A stretch of DNA of 64,000 bases, taken from assembly GCA_013112635.1 (NCBI GenBank), contig JABFGF010000001.1, forward strand, positions 868,001 to 932,000, given 5' to 3'. Position 1 is the stretch's first letter. Every line of letters starts with the position of its first letter. Positions 18,019 through 27,166 of the stretch are shown piece by piece. The DNA is from Calditrichota bacterium (lineage in GTDB: Bacteria > Calditrichota > Calditrichia > Calditrichales > J004). The position numbers were made by a program, and so were the translations under genes. The notes below the pieces were generated by a model. The model was given only the letters and a program-made list of their open reading frames with translations, ran no database searches and was not told where the DNA came from.

Positions 18019-20190
18019 ATGTTCAAACAATTTACTATTCGCACATTTATTGTGTTTATGATTTTTGGTGGAGCTGCATTTGCTCAAATCGCCAATATTT
18101 CTGGTACAGTTACAAATGATGGTAAACCAGTTCCCAACACGACATTATGGTTTGCTGCCGATGATACAAGTCTTGGTATACCTGTAAAGCCTGTTGATAC
18201 AGATACAGCAGGTAATTTTAGCCAAAACTGGTTTACTACACCAACAACAATTACACCGCATGATAGTTTTTCGTACAATCCAATATCTATTTCGGTATCG
18301 CCAACAGATTTTCCACCAACAACTACCGTAGACATTGTTTTGGAAACACGGACACAGGATTCCAACTTCTCAGGAACTGTAACTTTTGATGGCGCTGGAT
18401 ATGCCACCGAAATGTTTATGCAAAAACTGCCTTCTGACATTGATCCGGATGATTTTACCGAAGTTGAAAATCTTTATATCTCACCGGTTAATGCTGGCCG
18501 CTGGGCGTCTTATTCTTTGACATCTGATGGTAATGGTGATTTTTCAATTGATGTTTTAAATGGCAACTATATTGTTTTTATCCCAGGTACACCCGATGTT
18601 CTTCCATCGTGGAGTGTTGTTACTATTCAGGGTGATGTAAGCGGACATCAAATTGATATGCGTAAAAAAGTACATATTTCAGGAGCCGTTTCTAATTCTG
18701 AAGGATATGATTATGTAACAATATTTGGACATCCTGTTAACGCTGGCCGTGCTTTTATGGCTGATGCGTGGAATGGAGAATATGACGTAGCTGTTGCACC
18801 TGGTGACTATGTACTTCGTTTACAGGCATTTTTCACAGTTGATTCCACTATGCATGTATATACTGTATTTTATGATGGAGTTTACTCACACGATGAAGCA
18901 ACTGTTGTTGATGCCAGTTCTGATGTAAGCGGAATAAATTTTGATTTACCGGATCCGGTTATTTCTCCTTATACCGTTACCGGAACAGTTACGGATGCCG
19001 CTGATGGGTCAGCCATTGTTGGAGCCAGTGTAAATATACTTCCTAAAAATGGTTCACCAAATATGTATATGAGCACTGGAGATGTAACAGATGAAAAAGG
19101 TTCTTATTCTATTACCGGCTATACAATGATACCGGAAGATTCCCTTGTAGCATTTGTTTGGGCTGATGGATATTTCTCAGAATTTTATGAAGATGAGGCG
19201 ACATATTTAACAGCCGATGCTGTTGTTTATCATCCAAATGAAACAGTTACTGTAGACTTTGTACTAAATGCAATAGACACAACTGCAGGATTTGGAATTT
19301 CCGGAACAGTTACAGACACATCTGGAAATATTATTGGTTTTGGCCAGGTAACAGCTTATACAACTGATACAAATGTTGGTCAAACTTATGTGCAGATTGA
19401 TGAAAACGGCAACTATGAGTTTCCAGCAATTTTCCCTACAGGCAGTACCGTTTTATTGCAATGCTGGGTAGGATATGGTTATAAACCACAAATGTATGAT
19501 GGTGCCGAAACATGGGAAGATGCAACTCCAATCGAAATAGGTACTGATAATATTACAGGTGCTGATTTCAATTTAACACCGGTTCCTGCACGTCGCCCAA
19601 TTATTGGCTCAATTATTGGATCAGTTAAGCCAAATGGTTTTGGAAAAACCACATCTTCTGATGTATATGCAGGTTCAATGGTTTACGTTAAACAACAAGG
19701 TACAGATGAGTGGCAAGAAGTTGATTATGTTGATGAAAATGGTTCTTTTAAACTTGGAATTGAAGGTAAAGGAAATTATGACTTGTTGCTTACATCTCCT
19801 GATCGTGAAAACGTAACAGGTAGTGTTGAAGTGAAAAACAACCTGGTCGTTGAAACTGAAATTTCATTAGGCGTAACTGGAATTGGTGACATAAATGAAG
19901 CGAAAATTGCAAAATCAAACAAGCTTTATTCAGCATATCCAAATCCTTTCAACCCAAGAACAACTATCAAAGTTGAATTGGTAAAAACAGAAAATGTAAG
20001 CCTGACTATTTACAATGTAACCGGACAAAAAGTTAAAACTCTTCACAGAGGTCTTTTACAAAGTGGTTTGAGTAAGTTTGTTTGGGATAGTAAAGACCAG
20101 TCCGGCAATGTGGTTGCATCTGGAATGTATTTTATTCAATTGAAAACACAAAACGGTTTACAAACCAAATCTATGATTTTCCTCAAATAA
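18019..20190 (+). CDS. Secreted protein with carboxypeptidase-regulatory-like repeats and C-terminal sorting tail
   Basis: A 723-residue secreted protein. The signal peptide ends AAFAQ. Several beta-sandwich repeats of the carboxypeptidase regulatory-like type follow; each starts 'ISGTVT..GxP' or 'VTGTVTDAADG' and continues with 'G.Y.' strands. The C-terminus (last about 85 residues) is a FlgD-like sorting domain with AYPNPFNPRTTI and 'GQKVKTLHRG..SG'. Such tails direct proteins to the cell surface or outside in FCB bacteria. ATG 18019 has GGAGGA 4 bases upstream; an in-frame TTG 75 bases earlier lies in the promoter and is unlikely. No catalytic domain is seen, so it is probably structural or adhesive. 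Confidence 0.9.
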   Translation: MFKQFTIRTFIVFMIFGGAAFAQIANISGTVTNDGKPVPNTTLWFAADDTSLGIPVKPVDTDTAGNFSQNWFTTPTTITPHDSFSYNPISISVSPTDFPPTTTVDIVLETRTQDSNFSGTVTFDGAGYATEMFMQKLPSDIDPDDFTEVENLYISPVNAGRWASYSLTSDGNGDFSIDVLNGNYIVFIPGTPDVLPSWSVVTIQGDVSGHQIDMRKKVHISGAVSNSEGYDYVTIFGHPVNAGRAFMADAWNGEYDVAVAPGDYVLRLQAFFTVDSTMHVYTVFYDGVYSHDEATVVDASSDVSGINFDLPDPVISPYTVTGTVTDAADGSAIVGASVNILPKNGSPNMYMSTGDVTDEKGSYSITGYTMIPEDSLVAFVWADGYFSEFYEDEATYLTADAVVYHPNETVTVDFVLNAIDTTAGFGISGTVTDTSGNIIGFGQVTAYTTDTNVGQTYVQIDENGNYEFPAIFPTGSTVLLQCWVGYGYKPQMYDGAETWEDATPIEIGTDNITGADFNLTPVPARRPIIGSIIGSVKPNGFGKTTSSDVYAGSMVYVKQQGTDEWQEVDYVDENGSFKLGIEGKGNYDLLLTSPDRENVTGSVEVKNNLVVETEISLGVTGIGDINEAKIAKSNKLYSAYPNPFNPRTTIKVELVKTENVSLTIYNVTGQKVKTLHRGLLQSGLSKFVWDSKDQSGNVVASGMYFIQLKTQNGLQTKSMIFLK

Positions 20191-20220
20191 GCTAATCCCT
20201 CATAATTAGCTTAACCCCCA

Positions 20221-20251
20221 ATCCCCCGCTAATCCCCGGGGGATTTTTTTT
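20221..20251 (+). terminator. Rho-independent terminator after the secreted repeat protein
   Basis: ATCCCCC (20221-20227) pairs with GGGGGAT (20238-20244) across a 10-base loop, followed by a run of eight T. It lies 31 bases after the stop codon at 20190. Confidence 0.85.
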
Positions 20252-20270
20252 AGATATAAAGTACAAATGA

Positions 20271-20303
20271 AAAACCCGGCCGAAGAAAATCATGCCGGGT
20301 TTT
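20271..20303. terminator. Bidirectional terminator between convergent genes
   Basis: AAAACCCGGC (20271-20280) and GCCGGGTTTT (20294-20303) form a perfect 10-base-pair stem with A and T tracts on either side. It lies between the plus-strand secreted protein and the minus-strand histidine kinase, and could stop transcription from both. Confidence 0.85.
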
Positions 20304-20337
20304 TAGTTTTAGAAGAACTAATGTCTGATTAAATGTT

Positions 20338-21828
20338 TCAGGCTGGAATTCTATCCGGCTTATGTTTTTTTAGTTTAAATGAGAATTTAGTACCCTCATT
20401 AACTTTACTTTCCACAATGATTTTACTCTTATGTGCTTCAACAACTTTTTTAACAATGGCAAGTCCCAATCCACTGCCTCCGGAATCTTTAGACCTGCTC
20501 TTTTCTACCCTGTAAAATCTGTCAAAAATATGTGGTAAATCATTTTCAGGGATTCCATCCCCATTATCAATGATATTAATTTCAACAAAACCATTTTCAT
20601 TTTTTAGTAATAAAGTAACCTTCCCGCCATTCTTGATATAACGAATAGCATTGTCAATCAAATTTGAAATAACACGGTCAATCATGCTGATATCGCCAAT
20701 AACAAATTCCAGGCTGTTTGGGATTTTAGTAATGAGATTAACAGATTTTGCTTCGGCCTGAGGCTGAAACTTAAGCACAATATCCTGAACAAGCTCAGCT
20801 ATCGAAAATGATTCCTTTGTTAACTCATTTTGTTTTGTATCCAATTTGGATAGTTCAAAAAGCTCAGTAACAAGTGAGTTCAGGTTTGTTACATTTCTCA
20901 AAACAGTTTCAAGAAACAATGTTCTCTCTTCAGGATCCATCTTATCTTCACGCATCAAAATCGTTTCAATATATCCCTGAATAGAAGTTAACGGGCTTCT
21001 TAGGTCATGTGATACATTCGCAATAAGCTCGCGCCTTAATCTGTCATTTTTTTTCAATTCATCCATATTCATTTCAATGGTTTCGGCCATATGGTTGAAT
21101 GCCGTTGTTAATTGCCCCACCTCATCATCACTTTGTACAACAATTCTTTTTCGATAATTACCCTTTTCAAATTCCGTAACGATATCAGTCATTCGACGTA
21201 ATCGTTTTGTAAGGTTGAAGAATAAAATTGAACCCAAAACGCCGGCAAAAAGTAACGTAACACCAAAAATGATTGCAGTGGTACTTAAAATATAACTGCC
21301 TCCAACACCACTCATAACAGTGTCATATAATTCACTTCCAAGAATAATATAAAGATATCCTTTTTTATCTGGGCCAAGATTTATTTCAGTAGCCGAAAAC
21401 ACTTTTTTCTTATCTGGTGTTTTAGGATCATCACCCATAATTGGTAAAGGAACATGCCTTGTTTTGGAAAGGAAAGCCTTGATAGGAGTTGTATTAATTT
21501 GGTGCAGCTTAATTTTATCCGGATTTGCAAAATGAGCTGCCAGGTTGCCATCAATGTCGGTTAAATAAATTTCAACGCTCGGATTTAGGTCCATTAAATC
21601 GGCGATAATTGTTTCAATGGCCATGTAATCTATACTGTCTTTCAAGTGTGGCTGAAATTTTTTAGCAACATTTTTTGCAAGATAACGATTTATAGTCTGA
21701 TCAATTTCACAAACAAAATTAAGCGAAGATTGCACCGAAATTGCAATTTGAACACCTCCAAGCAGAACCAAAAGGATCACAAAAACCAACGATATTTTAC
21801 CATAGAGTGTGCGGAAAAAAGCGCGCAT
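20338..21828 (-). CDS. Sensor histidine kinase (HAMP, HisKA, HATPase)
   Basis: A 496-residue membrane histidine kinase. Membrane segments near 12-32 and 178-205 enclose a sensor domain of about 145 residues. A HAMP linker follows (208-260), then the HisKA helix with His274 in NVSHDLRSPL, and the ATPase domain with NLIDNAIRY (N box), DNGDGIP (G1) and GGSGLGLAIVKK (G2). It is the partner of the OmpR-type regulator just upstream; the regulator's stop overlaps this gene's ATG by one base. The input signal is unknown. Confidence 0.97.
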   Translation of the reverse strand: MRAFFRTLYGKISLVFVILLVLLGGVQIAISVQSSLNFVCEIDQTINRYLAKNVAKKFQPHLKDSIDYMAIETIIADLMDLNPSVEIYLTDIDGNLAAHFANPDKIKLHQINTTPIKAFLSKTRHVPLPIMGDDPKTPDKKKVFSATEINLGPDKKGYLYIILGSELYDTVMSGVGGSYILSTTAIIFGVTLLFAGVLGSILFFNLTKRLRRMTDIVTEFEKGNYRKRIVVQSDDEVGQLTTAFNHMAETIEMNMDELKKNDRLRRELIANVSHDLRSPLTSIQGYIETILMREDKMDPEERTLFLETVLRNVTNLNSLVTELFELSKLDTKQNELTKESFSIAELVQDIVLKFQPQAEAKSVNLITKIPNSLEFVIGDISMIDRVISNLIDNAIRYIKNGGKVTLLLKNENGFVEINIIDNGDGIPENDLPHIFDRFYRVEKSRSKDSGGSGLGLAIVKKVVEAHKSKIIVESKVNEGTKFSFKLKKHKPDRIPA

Positions 21829-22541
21829 TATTCAAAATCCTCATGTTCGGCAAACTTATAACCAACTCCCCAAACCGTTTTAATAAACTTTGGTTGAGCA
21901 GGATCTGTTTCAATTTTCGAACGTAATCGGTTAATATGAGAGTTAACGGTATGTTCATAACCGGTAAATTGATAACCCCAAACAATATTCAGTAAATTTT
22001 CACGGGTGTAGGCTTTACCGGGATTAGCGGCAAAAAGGGCTAAAAGGTCAAATTCTTTTGCGGTTAACTCAATATTCTCCCCATTTAACAAAACGCGTCT
22101 TTTTTCCATATTGATATTTAGCCAGCCAAAAGATATCTCCGTCACGTCACTACTAACCTGCTCTTCAATAACGGCATTTACACGTCTAATTATTGCTTTA
22201 ATCCTTGCAATCAATTCTCTAATACTAAAAGGCTTTGTCAGATAATCATCTGCTCCAAGCTCTAATCCCAACACCTTATCAAACTCTTCAGACTTTGCCG
22301 TCAACATTAAAATGGGCATACTTTTTTTGTGTTCACGAATTTTTTTACATACATCTAGCCCATTTAACTTCGGTAGCATAACATCGAGTATTACCAATTC
22401 ATATTCGCTGTCCAGGGCCTTACTCAATCCAAGTTCACCATCTTCAGCGCGGTCAAGGTTTAAATCCAAATCTTTTAAATGCAATTCAAGAAGATCCCCA
22501 ATATCCGGATCATCCTCAATTATCAAAACTTTCTTTTCCAT
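21828..22541 (-). CDS. OmpR/PhoB-family response regulator
   Basis: A 237-residue regulator with an N-terminal receiver domain (acidic pair Asp10/Asp11, phospho-acceptor Asp53 in ILDVMLP, LTKPFS lysine near 103) and a C-terminal winged helix (ELTAKEFDLLALF ... HTVNSHINRLRSKIE). An upstream in-frame start would add 17 residues, but ATG 22541 has AGGAG 9 bases before it and starts right at the fold. It is cotranscribed with the histidine kinase that follows. Targets are unknown. Confidence 0.97.
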   Translation of the reverse strand: MEKKVLIIEDDPDIGDLLELHLKDLDLNLDRAEDGELGLSKALDSEYELVILDVMLPKLNGLDVCKKIREHKKSMPILMLTAKSEEFDKVLGLELGADDYLTKPFSIRELIARIKAIIRRVNAVIEEQVSSDVTEISFGWLNINMEKRRVLLNGENIELTAKEFDLLALFAANPGKAYTRENLLNIVWGYQFTGYEHTVNSHINRLRSKIETDPAQPKFIKTVWGVGYKFAEHEDFE

Positions 22542-22667
22542 AATAATTGTCTCCTGTTTAAAATATAAATTATTATAAAACGGACCTCTCACATTTATAT
22601 CACGTGATATTCAAGAATAGTAGAAAATAAAACTAATTTATAAAACTGCAGGAAGTGAGAAAAGAAA

Positions 22668-23951
22668 TTATTGGTACTCGACACTTATATATTCCGGATG
22701 CAGACGAAAATCGCCAAAACCAGTATGATCTTCAAATAGAAATATTTTGCGAAGTGAATAATAACGCCAGACTTCATATGGCCTGGTTTCCAATTCAAAT
22801 GGATGTCTTTCAATATCTTCAGGATGTCCAAACTTGATTAGAATTCTGCCGCGATCCGTTGTCCAGCCGTGATTACTTAAACCGGAAAAATGCTCATTGG
22901 CATAATTTATTCTTTTAAAATATTCATCCATTAGCTCATTTTTTTTTGTTTTAGGATCTGGATCGCGCTGTGCCCAGAACTTTTTAAAATAGGCCTGCTT
23001 ATCAGTCAATTCTGCTTCCAGATAAAAACTTAAACTGTCAGGATTAATGATGTAAACCATCTGATTTAAAGCGAGGTTTAAATCGAAAGAATTATGTGGT
23101 ACAGATTTCCAAAAAAATGTAATATTTTTTGAGGTCTCGGAACTGTTACCATCTACGGTAACTTTTATATTAATTTCGTATTTGTTCTCTTTAAACATAT
23201 TTTTATCAATTTTTAAAATATGAGACGTGATATTGGCTTTCACTAATTTTGAAGTAAGAGAATCAAATTCCGTTTTATTTTTAGAACCATTAAATTTGTA
23301 GTTTATTTTTACAGGTAAATTTATTTTTTCAGAATAAACATTAAAATAAATATAAAATTCACCATCTTTAATCGTAAAATTTTCTCCAAGTATAGGTTCA
23401 TAATCTTTTAGCATACCTGCTGAATCAAGTTTAACAGAATTCAAAAAGAGGATATCACTAATAGATATATTTTCATCATAATAATTGGGGATTTCTATCT
23501 GCATTGTTTTTTGTGCAGATTGGTTTGTTGTCAGATCCACTGTTCTGAGTAAAACTTTATATTCACCTGGTTTAAGTGGAATTTCGTCTTTGAGAATAAT
23601 TTTGTCAGTCCGGCTGTTGGTTTCTCCAAAATCAGCAACTTTTATCTGTTTGGTAACAGAGCGTGAAAATATCATTTTGTCATCATCTGAATAAACAGCA
23701 ATTAGCCATTCAAGCTCTGCTTCATAACCAGATTGTTCTGAAGTTACAAAAGTCAAATCATCATATAAGACCTGGGCAACAATAATAACATGGCTGTTAG
23801 TAAAATCGTTGTTAAATTGACGGTTTAATGAAAAGTCGAAAAAAGGCAGCCCTACTCCACTATAACCAGATTCCTCATAATATTGGGCAAAAGAAAATGA
23901 ACAGAAGAAAAACAATATTATAAAAGATTTAAGAATTTTAGAGTTTTGCAT
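22668..23951 (-). CDS. Exported GWxTD-domain protein
   Basis: A 427-residue exported protein with a signal peptide (FCSFSFAQ). The C-terminal part carries the GWxTD signature, here NHGWTTDRGRILIKFGHP, a domain of unknown function typical of Calditrichota, Ignavibacteria, Acidobacteria and relatives. The middle is beta-rich and Ig-like. ATG 23951 is preferred over a TTG 15 bases upstream because GAGGG lies 9 bases before it. It follows rimO after 16 bases and is the last gene of the purF-to-rimO run. Confidence 0.88.
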   Translation of the reverse strand: MQNSKILKSFIILFFFCSFSFAQYYEESGYSGVGLPFFDFSLNRQFNNDFTNSHVIIVAQVLYDDLTFVTSEQSGYEAELEWLIAVYSDDDKMIFSRSVTKQIKVADFGETNSRTDKIILKDEIPLKPGEYKVLLRTVDLTTNQSAQKTMQIEIPNYYDENISISDILFLNSVKLDSAGMLKDYEPILGENFTIKDGEFYIYFNVYSEKINLPVKINYKFNGSKNKTEFDSLTSKLVKANITSHILKIDKNMFKENKYEINIKVTVDGNSSETSKNITFFWKSVPHNSFDLNLALNQMVYIINPDSLSFYLEAELTDKQAYFKKFWAQRDPDPKTKKNELMDEYFKRINYANEHFSGLSNHGWTTDRGRILIKFGHPEDIERHPFELETRPYEVWRYYSLRKIFLFEDHTGFGDFRLHPEYISVEYQ

Positions 23952-23967
23952 AATTGATTCCCTCAAT

Positions 23968-25305
23968 TTAGGCTATACTTTTTTCGGTTTTTACCTCAAA
24001 GCTTCCAAAGAGTTCATATTCTGCAGCATCGTCGATTATAACATCTGCAAAATCCCCGGGTTTTATATTTACACTTTCATCTGACTGAATAATAACTTCG
24101 TTGTCAATTTCCGGTGCATCCCGGAAAGTCCTGCCATAATATGTAAATGTGTTTATATCAAAATCATCAATTAAAACTTTAAGCTTTTTTCCGATATATT
24201 GTTCGTTCAAATCAAAAGATATATCTTTTTGGATTTCCATAAACTCTGCCTGGCGTTGATTGGCAAGTTCCTCATCCACTTTGTTTTTCTGATCAAAAGC
24301 ATATGTATTTTCTTCATCAGAATAAACAAAAGTACCAACCCTGTCAAAACGAATTTTACGGATATAATTGGTTAACTCATCAAAGTCTTTATCTGTTTCA
24401 CCCGGATGACCCAAAATAAATGTGGTTCGTAAAGTGATATGCGGGATTTCTTCACGGAACATTTCAAACAACCCATCCAAAGATTGACGCGTATCTCCCC
24501 GGCGCATAGTACGCAGCATATTTTCTGAAATGTGTTGAATCGGCATATCAATATAAGGTAAGATTTTTGAACTGCCTTTCATTAATTGAATCACATCTTT
24601 AGGGAAATTTGTAGGATACCAATAAAGAACCCGTATCCACTCAATACCATCAACCTTTTCCAACTGTTGAAGAAGGTTTACAATTGACTGTTTACCATAA
24701 AGATCTTTTCCATAATGCGAAGTATCCTGCGACACCAGAATAAGTTCCTTTGCTCCGTTCTCCGCCAGCTTTTTACTTTCTTCGACAAGGCTCTCAATGG
24801 ATCGGCTACGATGTTTACCACGAATATGTGGGATTGCACAAAAAGCACAACTATGGTTACATCCTTCAGATATTTTTAAATAAGCAAAATGTCTTGGAGT
24901 GCTGACCATTCGCAAGCGGTGCAAATTATCCACAGCCGAGTGTTTTTTACCAAGCGCCTTTAATATAGATTGATAATCTTCTGTACCGAAAATTGCATCT
25001 ACACCAGGCATTTCTTTTTCAATTTCCGGTTTGTACCTTTGCGAGAGGCACCCTGCAACAAAAACCTTTTTAGCAGGATCTCTTTCTTTCAACTCCAATG
25101 CTTCCAAAATAGCCTGGATTGACTCTTCTTTCGCACTTTGAATAAATCCACAGGTATTAACAATTATTACATCCGAGTTCTCCGGGGACTCAATTACATC
25201 AAAACTATTGGCATTAAGCTGCCCCATCAATATTTCGGAATCGACAACATTTTTAGAACACCCTAGTGTTGTGATGTGAACTTTTTTATTTAAAGATACT
25301 GCCAT
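23968..25305 (-). CDS. rimO: Ribosomal protein S12 methylthiotransferase RimO
   Basis: A 445-residue radical-SAM enzyme that adds a methylthio group to the conserved aspartate of ribosomal protein S12. The N-terminal MTTase domain has Cys16 (TLGCSKN), Cys52 (NTCGF) and Cys86 (VAGCLSQRY) for the auxiliary cluster. The radical-SAM cluster is CNHSCAFC with Cys149, Cys153 and Cys156. A TRAM domain closes the protein (about 370-440). TLGCSKNxVDSE at the N-terminus and the CxxxCxxC context point to RimO, not MiaB. Its ATG overlaps the ftsY stop by one base. Confidence 0.96.
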   Translation of the reverse strand: MAVSLNKKVHITTLGCSKNVVDSEILMGQLNANSFDVIESPENSDVIIVNTCGFIQSAKEESIQAILEALELKERDPAKKVFVAGCLSQRYKPEIEKEMPGVDAIFGTEDYQSILKALGKKHSAVDNLHRLRMVSTPRHFAYLKISEGCNHSCAFCAIPHIRGKHRSRSIESLVEESKKLAENGAKELILVSQDTSHYGKDLYGKQSIVNLLQQLEKVDGIEWIRVLYWYPTNFPKDVIQLMKGSSKILPYIDMPIQHISENMLRTMRRGDTRQSLDGLFEMFREEIPHITLRTTFILGHPGETDKDFDELTNYIRKIRFDRVGTFVYSDEENTYAFDQKNKVDEELANQRQAEFMEIQKDISFDLNEQYIGKKLKVLIDDFDINTFTYYGRTFRDAPEIDNEVIIQSDESVNIKPGDFADVIIDDAAEYELFGSFEVKTEKSIA

Positions 25306-26207
25306 TACTTACCAAATAGCCCTTCTACAAATTCTTCAGGATTAAAAATTTCCATATCAGATACTTTTTCGCCTAATCCAATATAACGCACAGGAATCCC
25401 AAGCTCTCTTTTAATTCCAAGAACCACGCCGCCCTTTGCAGTGCCATCCAGCTTAGTTAAAAAAATTGAATTCACTTTTGCTGTTTTTATAAATTCTCTG
25501 GCCTGGTTAACTGCATTCTGACCATTACCCGCATCAAGAACCAAAATTGTTTCATGAGGGCCATCGGAAATTTGCCGCTCAATTACCCTGTACATCTTTT
25601 CCAACTCACTCATCAGGTTTACTTTTGTGTGTAACCGTCCAGCTGTATCGATTATCAAAACATCGCTTTTTCGGGCAAGAGCAGCCTCGCATGCATCAAA
25701 AACTACCGCAGCCGGATCAGCATTGGCATGATGCTTAATAACATCAGTTTCTAATCGCTCTCCCCATGTGGATAATTGCTCTATAGCTGCCGCACGGAAT
25801 GTATCTGCTGCAGCCAATAAAACTGTTTTTCCCTGATTCTTATAATAATTTGTCAGTTTTGCAATAGAGGTTGTTTTTCCCGTTCCATTTACACCAACTA
25901 CAAAAATAACCTGGGGTTTAGTTTTTGCTGGTTCCAGTGGTTCAAATTCCAGTAACTGTTTAACTTCATCGATGATAATAGAATCAAGCTCTTCAGATGA
26001 TTGATATTTTTCTTTTTTCACACGTTTACGAATATTGTCTAAAACGTGCAATGAAGTCTCAACTCCAACATCTCCGGTTATAAGAATCTCTTCAATTTCT
26101 TCTAAAAGATCTTCATCAATTTTACGTTTTCCTGTTACAATTCTATTAATTTTTGAAAAAACGCCTTCACGGGTTTTTGTCAAACTTGCTTTAATTTTCC
26201 CAAACAT
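25305..26207 (-). CDS. ftsY: Signal recognition particle receptor FtsY
   Basis: A 300-residue SRP GTPase that docks ribosome-SRP complexes at the membrane. The four-helix N domain occupies about 1-90. GTPase motifs are GVNGTGKT at 105-112, DTFRAAA, DTAGR and TKLDGTAKGG. The acidic membrane-targeting A domain of E. coli FtsY is missing, as in many compact FtsY proteins; a short basic N-terminal helix may replace it. It lies between the UbiA-like gene (5 bases upstream) and rimO (one-base overlap). Confidence 0.97.
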   Translation of the reverse strand: MFGKIKASLTKTREGVFSKINRIVTGKRKIDEDLLEEIEEILITGDVGVETSLHVLDNIRKRVKKEKYQSSEELDSIIIDEVKQLLEFEPLEPAKTKPQVIFVVGVNGTGKTTSIAKLTNYYKNQGKTVLLAAADTFRAAAIEQLSTWGERLETDVIKHHANADPAAVVFDACEAALARKSDVLIIDTAGRLHTKVNLMSELEKMYRVIERQISDGPHETILVLDAGNGQNAVNQAREFIKTAKVNSIFLTKLDGTAKGGVVLGIKRELGIPVRYIGLGEKVSDMEIFNPEEFVEGLFGK

Positions 26208-26212
26208 TCGTA

Positions 26213-27166
26213 CTACTCACCTTTTAGATTTGGATAGTTATATTGGAAGCGGTTGATAAAATACCATTTTGTGAAGGCAAAAATAATAATCATCAGCACA
26301 AAATAAAACGGTATTTTTAAACATATTGCAAACGCGAAAAATAATATGGCGTATTTTGTTGTTTTAATAGTAGCATTGACCTCTTTTTTGGTAAACATAT
26401 TAATAAAAAAAGGTAAGGATGCTATAATAAATATAAGAGCGAACCAATCTTGCAGAATTATTGCCATAATGAAACCGGCCACATAGGACAATAATGCAAG
26501 GTTTATTACAAAGCGTGTGCCATGAATAACCGCCAATGTTTTTTTACCACTTTTTAAATCTCCTGGAACATCCGGCAGTGTTGTAAAAAAATATAAAGAT
26601 GTGTTAAAAAATAAATACGGTAATGAATCTGCTATTATTGAGAAACCTGCTGTCTGTGTTGTGAACCAACCTATTGCAAATGCCAGCCACCCCATGGCCG
26701 CATTGGAAATAAGACTTCTAAACGGTTTATCTTTTAGAATAAATGGCTTATAGTTGTATGCATATCCTGTTATCAAAAGAAAAATAATCACCGTAGCTAA
26801 AACGGCATAATTAATAAAATATGCAAAAACAATTGCCACAATTATTAAAAGAAATATCTCAATTTTTGCAGTAGTTTTTGAAATATGATTTTCGGAGAGG
26901 ATAAATAGTTTTTTGTTTTTTAAATCGCTTTCTATGTCCTGCAGTTGGTTCAACAAAAATGATGCGCCCATTGCCGCAGCAAAAACGATAAACAAAAACC
27001 AGATCTGTTTAAAATCCAAATTTAGAAATTGATCCGGTGTAAAAAATAATTGTCCTTTTGAGGCAATAAAATATCCTGCCATCATTGTTGACCAACCAGG
27101 AATAAATAACATAGGCCGAAGGACAAAAAAATAATCAAAAACGGAAAGAAACCGGGAAAATGACAT
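26213..27166 (-). CDS. UbiA-family prenyltransferase
   Basis: A 317-residue integral membrane protein with about eight hydrophobic helices. Both Asp-rich sites of UbiA prenyltransferases are visible: NQLQDIESD at 73-81 and LPDVPGD near 198. Such enzymes attach an isoprenoid chain to an aromatic ring or other acceptor in quinone, heme or lipid synthesis. The acceptor cannot be told from sequence. A menaquinone role is possible because an MqnA homologue lies at 43940, but the neighbours here (purF, ftsY) give no support. The start codon overlaps the purF stop by one base. Confidence 0.88.
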   Translation of the reverse strand: MSFSRFLSVFDYFFVLRPMLFIPGWSTMMAGYFIASKGQLFFTPDQFLNLDFKQIWFLFIVFAAAMGASFLLNQLQDIESDLKNKKLFILSENHISKTTAKIEIFLLIIVAIVFAYFINYAVLATVIIFLLITGYAYNYKPFILKDKPFRSLISNAAMGWLAFAIGWFTTQTAGFSIIADSLPYLFFNTSLYFFTTLPDVPGDLKSGKKTLAVIHGTRFVINLALLSYVAGFIMAIILQDWFALIFIIASLPFFINMFTKKEVNATIKTTKYAILFFAFAICLKIPFYFVLMIIIFAFTKWYFINRFQYNYPNLKGE

